A stretch of DNA of 64,000 bases, from the NCBI GenBank assembly GCA_965224535.1, contig CBDCZR010000029.1, positions 62,001 through 126,000 of the forward strand, read 5' to 3'. The position numbers were made by a program, and so were the translations under genes. The notes under the pieces are model-generated. The model worked only from the letters and a program-made list of their open reading frames with translations, searched no databases and was not told the DNA's origin. This document shows positions 43,351-52,987 of the stretch, piece by piece (the first letter of the stretch is position 1; every line of letters starts with the position of its first letter). Origin of the DNA: JBCDHN01 sp965224535. GTDB lineage: Bacteria > Verrucomicrobiota > Verrucomicrobiia > Verrucomicrobiales > DEV007.

Positions 43351-45630
43351 GTGAATGGCATCGCCCGTCTCACCATGATTTCCGCCCTGCCAAGGTTGCT
43401 CCGTTTCGTCTTTAAAGTCGCCGCCGGCCTCGTTTTGGCCTCGTCCCCGGCCGGCGCGCATTCTCCGCACGACCACATCGAGCTTTTCGCGCTTTCGCCA
43501 AATTTTGAGAACGACGGCGCCATGCTCATCGTCGTGCGCCAGCACCTGTTTCGCTCGACGGATGGCGGACGAAGCTGGAAGCGCATCGTCAACGGATTGG
43601 ACGTTCGCTCGGACTATCTTTCGCTCGGCGCGACCCGGACGCGGTCCGGCGCGGTGATGTTTTACGCAGGCACGGAAAAAGACGGCCTGTTTCAGTCCGC
43701 AGACCTCGGAACTTCGTGGAAATCGGTCGATGGCGGCTTTGGCACGGGAAAAATCGCGGCCTTGCAAGGCGGCGGAAGCAGCATCCTGGTTTTTGGCGGC
43801 AAGGGCGACTGGTTTCGATCCGAAGCCGGCGACGGTGATTGGGAAAAAGTCGCGCAAGGCCGTGACGAGGTCGGCGCGACGACCTCCGACTTCGCGGATG
43901 GGGAAAAAAGCGCCAAATTCGTGGTTGCGGAGGCGAACGGTGCGCTGCGTTTTTCCGCCGATGCGGGCAAAACCTGGGCGGACCTGCCGAAACCCGGTGA
44001 AGCCGAGAAAATCACCGCCCTGGCCCTGGGAATCTTGCCAAACGGCGGCGAACACCTCTTCGTCGGCACGGGCGGCGAGGGCATTTTTCGAACGGACGAC
44101 GGCGGCGAGAGCTACCAACGGGTAAATCGCGGTTTGAGCGAAAAATCCGTGGTTGGCCTAACCGTTTCGCCGCACTACGCCACGGACGGTTGCGTTTTTA
44201 CGACCACCTGGCACAAGGGCGTGTTTCGCTCGGCCGATCGTGGCCTAACCTGGAAGTTGGGACGCAAAAACCTGACCAAACACGTTCAAGCGGACACGCG
44301 CAAGGTCCCCCACTTTTACACCATCCGCTTGCCCCGAAATTTCGACGGCCAACAGCCCGTTTTTCTCGGCGCTTACGACGGCTTGTTTGAATCCGCCGAC
44401 GGCGGTGCGAGCTGGACCCAGCGCGACACCCTCGGCCTTGGCGTGCTCATCGATCTGGCCATCTCGCCGAATTTCGCGAGCGACTCCACGCTGGCCTTCA
44501 CCACCTACTGGCACGGTGCGATTTTGAGCCGCGACGCCGGCCAAACCTGGACGCCGATGCACGCCCAAACCCTTGCCAACCACCAAGACCGGCGCAAAAT
44601 CATCCGCGTCCACAGCGTCTATTTTTCGCCGAATTACGCGCAGGATCAGGTGATTTGGGTCGGCATTCGCAACGAGTGGCTCAAGACCACCGACCACGGC
44701 AAAAGCTGGGCCTCGGTGGATCTCATGGACCTGGCCGGCAATGACGACGTCATCGTGGACCGCGTCGTTTTTTCGCCGGAATTCACCAACGACGGCGTGC
44801 TTTACATGGGCGGGCGCACTGGCATCGCCAAAACGCGGCGCGGCGCCATTTTCAAGTCCACCGACTGCGGGGAGACGTTTGAGCTGGTGCTGGATTTGGA
44901 CGAGATGTACCTGCATTCGCTGCTTATCTCGCCTGGTTACCCGGACGACGGCACGCTCTTCGCCAGCGGCGGCGACGGCGGCTGCAACGTCTACAAAACC
45001 ACCGACGGCGGCCGAACCTGGCAAAAGCGCACCGCCGGCATCGCGTTCATGCGCGACGAGGGCATCGAGCTGGCCATGTCGCCAAATTTCGTGGCCGACG
45101 GCGTCCTTTTTGCCGGGACCGGCAAGGGGCTGTTTCAATCGGCCGATCGGGGGGAAAACTGGGTCCCGCTGCCCATCGCGGAAGCGGGAGACGAGCCCTA
45201 CGTGGAGACGATCGCGGTTTCGCCGGAATTCGCCGCCGACCAGACGCTCATCGTTGGCGTGCGCGGCCGTGGCAACTTCATCAGCAACGACGCTGGGGCC
45301 GGCTTTCGTCCGCTGGCGCCGCAACTGATCGGGCAAAACCACGGCATGACCAAAATGTGGTACTACTCGCCCGGCCGGCTCATCCAATTTTCGCCAAATT
45401 TCGCCGAGGACCGAACGCTTTTCGGCTTCACCGGCGAGGATCTCTTTCGTTCGCGCGATGGTGGGGAAAACTGGGAAAAGCTGGATTTGTCAGGCTACCC
45501 GGCCAAACTAAGCTACCTCGCGGCGTCGCCAGCGTTCGATTGGCGGCTCATTTTCGGGATTGGCGCGCTTTTGGCCGTGGTTGCCGTTTTTGTGGTGCGA
45601 AAGAGGTCAACCGCGCGATCGGCCGGATGA
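43351..45630 (+). CDS. Exported BNR/sialidase-type beta-propeller with C-terminal anchor
   Basis: 759 aa, GTG start 43351 (an internal ATG at 43375 is possible). The N-terminal signal ends near SPAGAHSPHDHIE. About a dozen BNR/Asp-box repeats (STDGGRSWKR, SADGGASWTQ, TDDGGESYQR, SRDGGENWEK) form one or two propellers of the Ycf48/sortilin type. The repeated phrase LAISPNFAxDxTL marks each blade. The protein closes with a transmembrane helix (WRLIFGIGALLAVVAVFVV) and a basic tail, so it is anchored facing the periplasm. The catalytic residues of sialidases are not apparent, so it is likely a binding or assembly protein. Confidence 0.85.
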   Translation: MNGIARLTMISALPRLLRFVFKVAAGLVLASSPAGAHSPHDHIELFALSPNFENDGAMLIVVRQHLFRSTDGGRSWKRIVNGLDVRSDYLSLGATRTRSGAVMFYAGTEKDGLFQSADLGTSWKSVDGGFGTGKIAALQGGGSSILVFGGKGDWFRSEAGDGDWEKVAQGRDEVGATTSDFADGEKSAKFVVAEANGALRFSADAGKTWADLPKPGEAEKITALALGILPNGGEHLFVGTGGEGIFRTDDGGESYQRVNRGLSEKSVVGLTVSPHYATDGCVFTTTWHKGVFRSADRGLTWKLGRKNLTKHVQADTRKVPHFYTIRLPRNFDGQQPVFLGAYDGLFESADGGASWTQRDTLGLGVLIDLAISPNFASDSTLAFTTYWHGAILSRDAGQTWTPMHAQTLANHQDRRKIIRVHSVYFSPNYAQDQVIWVGIRNEWLKTTDHGKSWASVDLMDLAGNDDVIVDRVVFSPEFTNDGVLYMGGRTGIAKTRRGAIFKSTDCGETFELVLDLDEMYLHSLLISPGYPDDGTLFASGGDGGCNVYKTTDGGRTWQKRTAGIAFMRDEGIELAMSPNFVADGVLFAGTGKGLFQSADRGENWVPLPIAEAGDEPYVETIAVSPEFAADQTLIVGVRGRGNFISNDAGAGFRPLAPQLIGQNHGMTKMWYYSPGRLIQFSPNFAEDRTLFGFTGEDLFRSRDGGENWEKLDLSGYPAKLSYLAASPAFDWRLIFGIGALLAVVAVFVVRKRSTARSAG

Positions 45631-45690
45631 CCAAGGGTTGCCGGAAGCAGTTTCCGCGGCTATGAACTACCCGATCAACCCTCAGAATCG

Positions 45691-47271
45691 ATGACGCGAA
45701 TCCTCTTCCCTTTGACCCTGGCGCTGGCTTTCTCTTGCCAGGCGGAAACCCTCCAACTCAATTTCCGCTCCCGGGTGGAGACGGCTGAAAACAGCGGCAA
45801 GTTTCACACGCTCACCAAGCCCGGCGAATGGAAGGCGAGCGAAACGGCGATCGTCATTTGCGACATGTGGGACGATCATTACTGCCGCAATGCCGCCCGC
45901 CGCGTGGCCGAGATGGCTCCGCGGATGAACGAAACCATCCGCGCCGCGCGCGAGAAGGGAATTTTGATCGTGCACTGCCCCAGCGGTTGCATGGCCGCCT
46001 ACAAAGACACCCCGCAACGAAAATTGGCGCAACAGGCGCCGACGGTGAAGACGAAAATTCCGCTGCAAGGCTGGTGTTACCTCGATCCTAAGCAGGAGGC
46101 GCCGATGCCGGTCATGACCGACCAACCCTGCGACGACGCGCCGCCGTTGCGCGAACGCAAGCGCTTCTACAGCCGCCAAATCGATGCGCTGAAGATCGCG
46201 GAAGGCGATGCGATCACTGATTCCGCGGAGGCGTATTATTTGATGAAGCAGCGGGGAATCAAGAACGTCATCATCATGGGCGTGCACACGAATATGTGCG
46301 TGTTAGGGCGCCCGTTCGGGATCCGGCAGATGGTGATGCAAGGGCAAAATGTGGCGCTGATGCGCGATTTGACCGACACCATGTACAACCCGCGGGAGGC
46401 CCCGTTTGTGAGCCATTTTACCGGCAACGACCTGGTTTTTGAGCACATCGAGCGCCACTGGTGCCCCACGATTACCAGCGGCGATGTTCTGGGCGATGCA
46501 ACGGCGTATCGCTTCCCGGGCGACCGCCGCAAACACATCGCCATCGTCATGGCCGAGCGCGAATACAAAACGGCCGACACCTTGCCGGAATTCGCGCTGA
46601 AAGAGTTTGGCCGCGATTTCAAGATCAGCCTGGTGTTCGCCGATGCGGAGGAGCGCAACACCCTGCCCGGAGTCGAGGTCGTTCGTCAGGCTGACCTGGT
46701 TTTGCTTTCCGTGCGGCGTCGGAATTTGCCCAAGGCGCAGCTCGACGTTTTTCGCGAGCACATCGCGGCCGGCAAGGCGTTGGTCGGGATTCGCACGGCC
46801 AGCCACCCCTTTCACCAAAACAAAGACGCTCCGCCGCCGGATGGGCTCGACCAGTGGCGCGATTTCGATCCCACGGTGTTGGGCGGGTCCTACCACGGCC
46901 ACCACGGCAATCAACTGACGACGTTCGCGAGAATCGACGCCGCGCAGCAAAATCACCCCATTTTGAACGGCGTGACGCCAGGGCAATTTCAAACCTACGG
47001 CTCGCTTTACGAAGTGCGCCCTCTTGCCGAGTCCACCACGGTTTTGTTGACCGGCAACGCGCGTGGTGTGAAAGAACGGGAGCCAGCCGCCTGGACGAAC
47101 GAGGGACCCGCCGGAAACCGAATTTTTTACACTTCGTTAGGGCATCCCTACGATTTCACGATCACGAATTTTCGGACCATGTTGCGCAACGCAGTCTATT
47201 GGGCTGCCGGCGTTGAATCACCAGCGGACGGCCGCTCGCAAGAATCGGCAACCAAGGATGACGGGTGTTGA
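45691..47271 (+). CDS. Isochorismatase-like hydrolase fused to a ThuA-like domain
   Basis: 526 aa with signal peptide MTRILFPLTLALAFSCQAET. Residues about 50-265 are a cysteine-hydrolase (isochorismatase/nicotinamidase) fold: VICDMWDDHYC with the catalytic Asp, and C203 in MGVHTNMCVLGRP; the expected Lys or other basic residue would lie between. Residues about 275-510 are ThuA-like (trehalose-utilisation type): KHIAIVMAEREYKTADTLPE, LVGIRTASHPF, VLGGSYHGHHG and FYTSLGHPYDF. Both domains are commonly found as separate secreted proteins in this phylum; the fusion suggests they act on the same compound. Substrate unknown. Confidence 0.85.
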   Translation: MTRILFPLTLALAFSCQAETLQLNFRSRVETAENSGKFHTLTKPGEWKASETAIVICDMWDDHYCRNAARRVAEMAPRMNETIRAAREKGILIVHCPSGCMAAYKDTPQRKLAQQAPTVKTKIPLQGWCYLDPKQEAPMPVMTDQPCDDAPPLRERKRFYSRQIDALKIAEGDAITDSAEAYYLMKQRGIKNVIIMGVHTNMCVLGRPFGIRQMVMQGQNVALMRDLTDTMYNPREAPFVSHFTGNDLVFEHIERHWCPTITSGDVLGDATAYRFPGDRRKHIAIVMAEREYKTADTLPEFALKEFGRDFKISLVFADAEERNTLPGVEVVRQADLVLLSVRRRNLPKAQLDVFREHIAAGKALVGIRTASHPFHQNKDAPPPDGLDQWRDFDPTVLGGSYHGHHGNQLTTFARIDAAQQNHPILNGVTPGQFQTYGSLYEVRPLAESTTVLLTGNARGVKEREPAAWTNEGPAGNRIFYTSLGHPYDFTITNFRTMLRNAVYWAAGVESPADGRSQESATKDDGC

Positions 47272-47379
47272 AATGGGAGGTTTGTTAGGATCCTCCGCTG
47301 CCTCCGAACGATTTTCGGCAGTTTTTCGGTCACCGAATTTGGCCTGCGAAGGCTCGACAACCATCCCGAGCTGGACGCC

Positions 47380-47925
47380 TTGCTCACCGATCCTCCCCCG
47401 CCTCCGGGCGAACTGTGCAAGCGCCTGGACAAACTCCGCTTTCGCCTCAATTTCCACGGATTCGACTGGAACGAGCAAGAACTGGTCATCCGCTTCATCG
47501 GCCCGTTCCTGAACTACGTGGATCTGGAGGGTGAAAACTTCGCATTTTTCGCCGGGCGGACTCTGGCGGCCAACGTCAACGGCGTCGAGTTGCGAGGCAC
47601 GGTCGATGGGCTATTGGCGACCGGTCAGTTCGAACCCCTGCTGCCCTACTTTTGCCTCCACGAATACAAGCCGGAGTCCGGCAACAAATCCGATCCCGCC
47701 GGTCAGGTTTTGGCGGCTATGTTAGTCGCGCGCGAGTTGAACCCGCCCAACGAGCCGGTCTTCGGCGCCTACGTTTTGGGACGGTTCTGGTTTTTTCTCG
47801 TCTTGGACCCTGAGAAGCCGGAATACGCCATCAGCCACGCCTACGATGCCTCCAGCGAGGATATCGACGCGATTTTCGGCATCCTCACCAATCTCAAAAC
47901 CTGGATCGACGCCAGGGACACGTAA
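47380..47925 (+). CDS. Conserved protein, possible PD-(D/E)XK nuclease fold
   Basis: 181 aa counted from TTG 47380. The same frame is open back to the previous gene's stop at 47271, without ATG or GTG; it reads as protein (SVTEFGLRRLDNHPELDALL), so the true start may be upstream at a rare codon. I recognise a conserved hypothetical family with LVIRFIGPFLNYV, VNGVELRGTVDGLLA, LHEYKPESGNKSDPAGQVLA, GAYVLGRFWFFLVL and ISHAYDASSEDID. VDG followed by HEYKPE fits the D..ExK signature of the PD-(D/E)XK superfamily, so a nuclease-like fold is possible. No attached toxin or methylase. Function unknown. Confidence 0.55.
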   Translation: MLTDPPPPPGELCKRLDKLRFRLNFHGFDWNEQELVIRFIGPFLNYVDLEGENFAFFAGRTLAANVNGVELRGTVDGLLATGQFEPLLPYFCLHEYKPESGNKSDPAGQVLAAMLVARELNPPNEPVFGAYVLGRFWFFLVLDPEKPEYAISHAYDASSEDIDAIFGILTNLKTWIDARDT

Positions 47926-48024
47926 CGAGCACGAGAGGCGCGCGATCGCAGCCAAATCGCGGACCAGCCGGGCTGAGGAGCGCATTTGCAAACCTGGCCG
48001 ATCCACTTCAACGTTTGCCAATCC

Positions 48025-48978
48025 ATGGCATCCTCCGATTCCCTCATCCTCGGCACGCGCGGCAGCGATTTGGCGCTGACCCAGGCGAACCTGACCCAAC
48101 GCGCGTTGGAGGCTTGCGGGCTGAAACGGCGCATCGAGCAAAAAATCATCGCCACCACCGGGGACAAGCGTCAGGATCTGAAACTCGCCGTCCCGGGCGT
48201 CGACAAGGCCGTGTTCACCAAGGAGCTGGAAGACGCGCTGGAGGCGGGGACCATCCACGCGGCGGTCCACAGCCTGAAAGACGTGCCAGCGGTGTTGGAA
48301 TCAAAATTCGCGCTGGTGGCGGTTTTGCCGCGCGCGCCGGTTGAGGACGTGTTGATCGCCAAATCGCCGGATCACGCCAAAAATGGGCTCGATTCGCTGC
48401 CGAAAGGCGCGACCGTCGCTACCAGCAGCGTGCGCCGCCAGTTTCAACTGCGGCGCCTGCGTTCGGACCTGAACGTCGTCGAAATTCGCGGAAATGTTCC
48501 CACGCGTTTGCGGAAAGTCGCCAAAATGCCGGAAATGGACGCCACCATCCTGGCTCGTGCCGGCCTCGAGCGGTTGGGCTACGATTTGACCGGTCAAAAC
48601 CTGGAATTCGAAGGCCAAAACATGGGTTTGGCCATTTTGCCGCCCAACGTCATGGTCCCCGCCGCCGGCCAAGGCGCCATTGCCCTGGAAGTCCTGGCCA
48701 ACGACCACGAAACGCCGCAAATCCTGGAAATCATCAACCACGAGCCGACCTGGCAACGCATTCGCGCCGAACGCGCCTTTCTCCAAGCCCTCGACGCCGG
48801 TTGCCAAACGCCGGTGGGCATCCACACCCAGCTGGTGGGCGAAAATCGGCTGCACGCGCGGGCGATCCTTTTCCGCGAAGACGCCGATTCGCCCTTGGAG
48901 GCCGAAATCAGCGCGGACGCCGGCGCGCCCGAGCAATTTGCGGCCCAGCTCATCCGCGAACTCGGCGTGGACACGTGA
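48025..48978 (+). CDS. hemC: Porphobilinogen deaminase (hydroxymethylbilane synthase)
   Basis: Polymerises four porphobilinogen units to hydroxymethylbilane in haem/tetrapyrrole synthesis. Start at ATG 48025 (MASSDSLILGTRGSDLALTQ). Motifs: ILGTRGSDLALTQAN, VHSLKDVPAV, ATSSVRRQFQLRR, VEIRGNVPTRLRK, PAAGQGAIALE, and C260 in ALDAGCQTPVGIHT, which carries the dipyrromethane cofactor. 317 aa is normal. It overlaps the following LRR gene by GTGA. The Shine-Dalgarno context is weak. Confidence 0.97.
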   Translation: MASSDSLILGTRGSDLALTQANLTQRALEACGLKRRIEQKIIATTGDKRQDLKLAVPGVDKAVFTKELEDALEAGTIHAAVHSLKDVPAVLESKFALVAVLPRAPVEDVLIAKSPDHAKNGLDSLPKGATVATSSVRRQFQLRRLRSDLNVVEIRGNVPTRLRKVAKMPEMDATILARAGLERLGYDLTGQNLEFEGQNMGLAILPPNVMVPAAGQGAIALEVLANDHETPQILEIINHEPTWQRIRAERAFLQALDAGCQTPVGIHTQLVGENRLHARAILFREDADSPLEAEISADAGAPEQFAAQLIRELGVDT

Positions 48979-49736
48979 TTGCGTGGCGGATCATTGCGGT
49001 GCTCGCGGTGCTCGGAATGCTAAGCCTGGCGCACGCCGAACAACCGGAATCCGAGGCGGCAGCGGCGCGAAAAATCCGCGAAATCGGCGGCCACACCTTC
49101 CTCAACCTGAAAACCGGCCGGGTGAAGGAGATCAATCTCAACGGCAACGCGAAAATCACTGACGCCAGTCTTGCGCTCGTCGCCGAAAGTCCGGAAATCA
49201 CCGACCTCAGCCTGGAATCCACCCAAATCAGCGACGCCGGCTTGCAGCACCTTGCCGGTTTGGAGAGGCTGGAGTGGCTCAATCTCTACCGTACCCAAAT
49301 TTCCGATCGCGGCCTGGAAATTCTCAGCACGCTGGGTAGTCTTCAGCACCTCCCCATCGGCGAAACCAAGGTTACCGACGCCGGTTTGGCTCACCTGGCC
49401 AAATTGCCGAACCTCACCTACCTCGGCCTCCGCGGCAACGCCATCACCGACGCCGGCGCCGGCCACCTGGCGACGCTGACCGGCCTAACCGGTCTGCACC
49501 TTGGCGAAACGCGAATTTCAGACCGCGCCCTCCCTTCGCTTGCCAAACTCACCAAGCTCGAAAAACTCTGGCTGCACGATTTGCCCGTGACTGGTGGGCC
49601 GGTTCGGAAATTGGTGAAAAATCTCCCCAACCTGAAGGAAATTCACCTGCAACGCACCCACCTGACCATCGGCGAAATTCGCGCCTTGCGCCGTGCGAAC
49701 CCCAACTGCCGGATTCACTACGAAAGTGACGATTGA
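48975..49736 (+). CDS. Secreted leucine-rich repeat protein
   Basis: 253 aa from GTG 48975, overlapping hemC's TGA; signal peptide region AWRIIAVLAVLGMLSLAHA. About 7 LRRs of the bacterial ITDAGLxHLxxLxxLxxLxLxxT type: ITDASLALVAES, ISDAGLQHLAGLERLEWLNL, ISDRGLEILSTLGSLQHL, VTDAGLAHLAKLPNLTYLGL, ITDAGAGHLATLTGLTGLHL, ISDRALPSLAKLTKLEKLWL and NLPNLKEIHL. This cysteine-poor LRR class is common in planctomycete and verrucomicrobial secretomes. Role: binding, target unknown. Linked to hemC by coupling, not by function. Confidence 0.85.
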   Translation: MIAWRIIAVLAVLGMLSLAHAEQPESEAAAARKIREIGGHTFLNLKTGRVKEINLNGNAKITDASLALVAESPEITDLSLESTQISDAGLQHLAGLERLEWLNLYRTQISDRGLEILSTLGSLQHLPIGETKVTDAGLAHLAKLPNLTYLGLRGNAITDAGAGHLATLTGLTGLHLGETRISDRALPSLAKLTKLEKLWLHDLPVTGGPVRKLVKNLPNLKEIHLQRTHLTIGEIRALRRANPNCRIHYESDD

Positions 49737-49769
49737 GCGTCAACAAGGCCGATGCCGGCCCGAACCACC

Positions 49770-52070
49770 TCATCCGTAGGCCTCGTCCTGGCCCAAAATC
49801 TGCACCTCCGTCTCCAACTCCACCCCGCGCTCTTCGCGGGCCTTGGCCTGAATTTGTGCGATGAGTTGCAACACCTCGCCGGCGGTGGCTCCGCCTTCGT
49901 TGACGATGAAATTTCCGTGAACGTCGGAGACCCTGGCCTTGCCCACGCCGTGACCTTTGAGCCCTAACTCATCCACCAACTGCCCGGCGCCGCAAACCTC
50001 CGGATTTTTGAAAATGCAGCCGGCGCTGGCGGCGATGGGCTGCGAAATTTTGCGGTGATGCTTGGATTCGGCGATTTTCGCGTCGATTTCCGCCCGCGTG
50101 CCCTTTTTGCCGCGAAAAACGGCCGAAACCACGTAGTTTTCGGTGAATTCCGGGACGCTGCGGTAGTGGAAATCGATCTCGCCCGCCAATTTCGTGCGAA
50201 TCTCGCCTTCCCCATCGACAAACGTCACGCTGACGACCTGGTCGAAGGTTTCCGAGCCCATCGCGCCGGCGTTCATCCGGATGCCGCCGCCGACGTTGCC
50301 GGGGATGCCTTCCATCCACTCAAACCCGCTCAATTCCGCGGTTTGCGCGGCTGAGGTCACGCGTTTGAAGCGCGCGCCGACGCCGGTCTCGATGAGGTCG
50401 CCCTCCACCTCAACGCGGGCAAAATCGCCCTTGGCGGGGTGGATGACCACGCCGGGAATGCCGCCATCGCGGATGAGCAGGTTGGAGCCGCGCCCGACGA
50501 CGCGAATCGGCAGACCCACCTCGCGGCAAAATTTCACCAATCGCGCGAATCCGGCCACGGTCACCGGTTCCACCCAATATTGGGCCGGACCGCCGATGCG
50601 CAGGGTGGTGTGGCGGCTCATGGGCTCGTAGAGTTTGACGGCGGCGCCGGTTTCGTCCAGCGCGTCGCGAATTTCGCCCAAAGCGGTCAAATCCCGAGCC
50701 ATCGCGGCCGTCACTTCGTGGATGTCGCCCGCGCCCAGGCTGATGACCAGGTCGCCAGGTTTCAGCTCGTTGCCGAGGGCGAAGCGAATGGCGGATTTCT
50801 CGGGAATGGAGCGCACGTTGGGCGTTCCCAACTCGCGAACCGCCTGGCAAATTGTCTCCCCGCTGATGCCGGGAATCGGCTTTTCGCTGGCGGGATAAAT
50901 ATCGGCGACCACCAATTCATCCACGTCGTTGAAGGCGCCGCCGAATTCATCGCGCAAGAGCTGGGTGCGCGAAAATCGATGGGGTTGAAACGCGCAAACA
51001 AGCCGCTCGGGCGCCAGCGAACGCGCGGTTTGCAGCGTGGCGGCGATTTCCGTGGGGTGATGGCCGTAGTCATCAAAAATGCGGAATTCCGGGGACTGGA
51101 ATTTGCTCTCAAATCGGCGTTTTGCGCCGCGAAACGTGCCCAACGCGGCCTTGATGACGCCGAAGGTGACGCCGAGTTCGCTGGCCAGGGCGACGACGCT
51201 CAGGGCGTTGAGGACGTTGTGTCTACCGGGGATGCTAAGCTCCATTTCGCCGAGATTTTCCCCGCGTTTGATGACGTGAAACGTTGAGCTGCCGCGTTTT
51301 TCTTCCACCTGCGCCACGGAATAATCGCAGCCCTCCCAGCCGTAGGAAATTGCACGCTCGCGCCCTTCGCAAATTGCGAGCGCACCGGCGTCGCTGCCGC
51401 AAAAGAGGAAAAAACCGCGGGTTTGGTCCAAAAGCTGGCGAAACACCGCGTTGATGGCCTCGATGCCGTCGTAGAAGTCCAGATGCTCCTCCTCGATGTT
51501 CAAAATGATGGCGTGTTCCGGGTGAAACAGCGCCAACGTCCCGTCGCTTTCGTCGCCCTCCGCAACCAGGTAATCGGTGTCCGGCTCCCAGTGCGCGTTG
51601 GTCCCCAGCAGGGGAATTTCCGCCCCCACGTAGTGCGATGGCTTCAACCCGCCGCTGCGCAAAACGTGCGCCGCCATGGCCGAAGTCGTCGTTTTTCCGT
51701 GGGTGCCGGCGATGACGATTCCCTTGCGCCGAGCCATGATCGCGGCCAGCGCCTCGGCGCGTTTCACGAGCGGCAACCCCCGCTTTTGGGCGGCATCGAA
51801 CGCGGGATTCCCCGGTTTGATGGCCGAGGAAAAAATGACCATTTCCGCCCCTTCGACCTCCTCGGCGCTTTGCGGGCAATGAAAGGTGAGCCCCACCGTT
51901 TCCAGCCGCTCGGTTTCCAGCGTGGTGACGCGGTCCGAGCCGCTAACTTTGTGTCCCATGCCCATCAGCAGCGAAGCCAAGCCGCTCATGCCCGAGCCGG
52001 CCACACCGATGAGGTGGATGCGCGTGGGTTCGTTGGAAGTGCGGAGTTTTTGGAGGGGATGCTCGCTCAC
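49770..52070 (-). CDS. Fused MurC-MurB: UDP-MurNAc-L-alanine ligase and UDP-enolpyruvoylglucosamine reductase
   Basis: 766 aa from GTG 52070 (VSEHPLQKL); a TTG at 52079 is less likely. MurC part (about 1-470): IHLIGVAGSGMSGLASLLM, ATP loop GTHGKTTTSAMAAH, GDESDGTLALFHPEHAI, FQPHRFSRTQLLRDEF. MurB part (about 484-766): TLRIGGPAQYWVEP for FAD, VVGRGSNLLIRDGG, GIPGNVGGGIRMNAGAMGSE, and the SAGCIFKNP segment with the proton donor; the late VELETEVQILG holds the catalytic Glu. MurB acts before MurC in UDP-MurNAc-pentapeptide synthesis, so the fusion links consecutive steps. Both halves look intact. No other mur or fts genes are beside it. Convergent with the LRR gene, 33 bp apart. Confidence 0.95.
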   Translation of the reverse strand: MSEHPLQKLRTSNEPTRIHLIGVAGSGMSGLASLLMGMGHKVSGSDRVTTLETERLETVGLTFHCPQSAEEVEGAEMVIFSSAIKPGNPAFDAAQKRGLPLVKRAEALAAIMARRKGIVIAGTHGKTTTSAMAAHVLRSGGLKPSHYVGAEIPLLGTNAHWEPDTDYLVAEGDESDGTLALFHPEHAIILNIEEEHLDFYDGIEAINAVFRQLLDQTRGFFLFCGSDAGALAICEGRERAISYGWEGCDYSVAQVEEKRGSSTFHVIKRGENLGEMELSIPGRHNVLNALSVVALASELGVTFGVIKAALGTFRGAKRRFESKFQSPEFRIFDDYGHHPTEIAATLQTARSLAPERLVCAFQPHRFSRTQLLRDEFGGAFNDVDELVVADIYPASEKPIPGISGETICQAVRELGTPNVRSIPEKSAIRFALGNELKPGDLVISLGAGDIHEVTAAMARDLTALGEIRDALDETGAAVKLYEPMSRHTTLRIGGPAQYWVEPVTVAGFARLVKFCREVGLPIRVVGRGSNLLIRDGGIPGVVIHPAKGDFARVEVEGDLIETGVGARFKRVTSAAQTAELSGFEWMEGIPGNVGGGIRMNAGAMGSETFDQVVSVTFVDGEGEIRTKLAGEIDFHYRSVPEFTENYVVSAVFRGKKGTRAEIDAKIAESKHHRKISQPIAASAGCIFKNPEVCGAGQLVDELGLKGHGVGKARVSDVHGNFIVNEGGATAGEVLQLIAQIQAKAREERGVELETEVQILGQDEAYG

Positions 52071-52221
52071 GGGGCCCAACTAATCGCCAATTGCGGGTGG
52101 TTATCAAGTTGGGGGTGAATTCTGGCCGAGATCCAACTTTTTCCGCCGATTCCGTGCCGAATCTGCCATGCCGTCGCATGGAGGCCTGCACCGCCGAGCC
52201 AATTGACGCCGCTTAGCCGCC

Positions 52222-52911
52222 TCAACCCGGCCGCGTGCCGAGGATGGTGTCGTGAATTTGGCCGCTCCACTTGCGGAAGGCCTTTTTCGCGCGGCCCCAA
52301 CGGCTTAGCCCGCTGATTACCTCGTTTTTGCCGGTGCGATCTTCGTCGATGATGGCGAAAAACCGCTCCTTGGTCACCGAATCAATGACTTCGGCCTGCA
52401 TTTTGACGGTTCCCGAGCCCGGATACTGGCCTTTGACCGCCCAAATCGCCGTTCCCGCGACGAACGAGACCGGGGAGTAGCCGCCGGCGAAAACGATGGG
52501 CGTGTTGGGCTGCATGTCGGTTACCGCGGCCCGCACGGTCAGGCTTCCGCGTTCGGGGCGATTGACGAGGCGGAAAGTGGAGCCGAGGGCGCCCTTCAGC
52601 GCGTTTTCGAACTCCGCCGCCAGCAAATTGGCATCCTGCTGGTTCGCACCTTTGATCCGGTCCTTGATGTTTCGGTGCTCTTTCACTTCACCGCGAATGG
52701 AGACGTCGATGTAGACTTTTTTGTAGGAGCGCAGCTTGTCCATCTTGCCCTTGTAAACCAGGTCTCCGTTGCGTTTTTCGCCCTTGGAAAATCCGTGGTA
52801 AGACGTCAAAAATCCGGTGTGAGTGGGACTTTTGCTTTTGGACGTTGTTTGGCAACTGGATAGGCCCAAGGCGATGGGAATGCAGAGAAGAAGCGCTGTT
52901 TGTGGTTTCAC
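52222..52911 (-). CDS. DUF3313-type lipoprotein
   Basis: 229 aa from GTG 52911 (MKPQTALLLCIPIALGLSSC). Lipobox GLSSCQTT gives a lipidated Cys. The sequence matches the DUF3313 pattern: GFLTSYHGF, YKKVYIDVSIRG, FENALKGALGSTFRLVNRPE, LTVRAAVTDMQPNTP, GSGTVKMQAEVIDSVTKERF, ending in a WSGQIHDTI region. DUF3313 lipoproteins occur in many Gram-negative bacteria; function unknown. It sits between murCB and selA. Confidence 0.85.
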   Translation of the reverse strand: MKPQTALLLCIPIALGLSSCQTTSKSKSPTHTGFLTSYHGFSKGEKRNGDLVYKGKMDKLRSYKKVYIDVSIRGEVKEHRNIKDRIKGANQQDANLLAAEFENALKGALGSTFRLVNRPERGSLTVRAAVTDMQPNTPIVFAGGYSPVSFVAGTAIWAVKGQYPGSGTVKMQAEVIDSVTKERFFAIIDEDRTGKNEVISGLSRWGRAKKAFRKWSGQIHDTILGTRPG

Positions 52912-52987
52912 GGGGCGAACTAAAGGCAAGAAATCGCTATGATCCCAGCAAAAAATTACAGTTTTTGCCGATTTTGGCGGAAAATGC

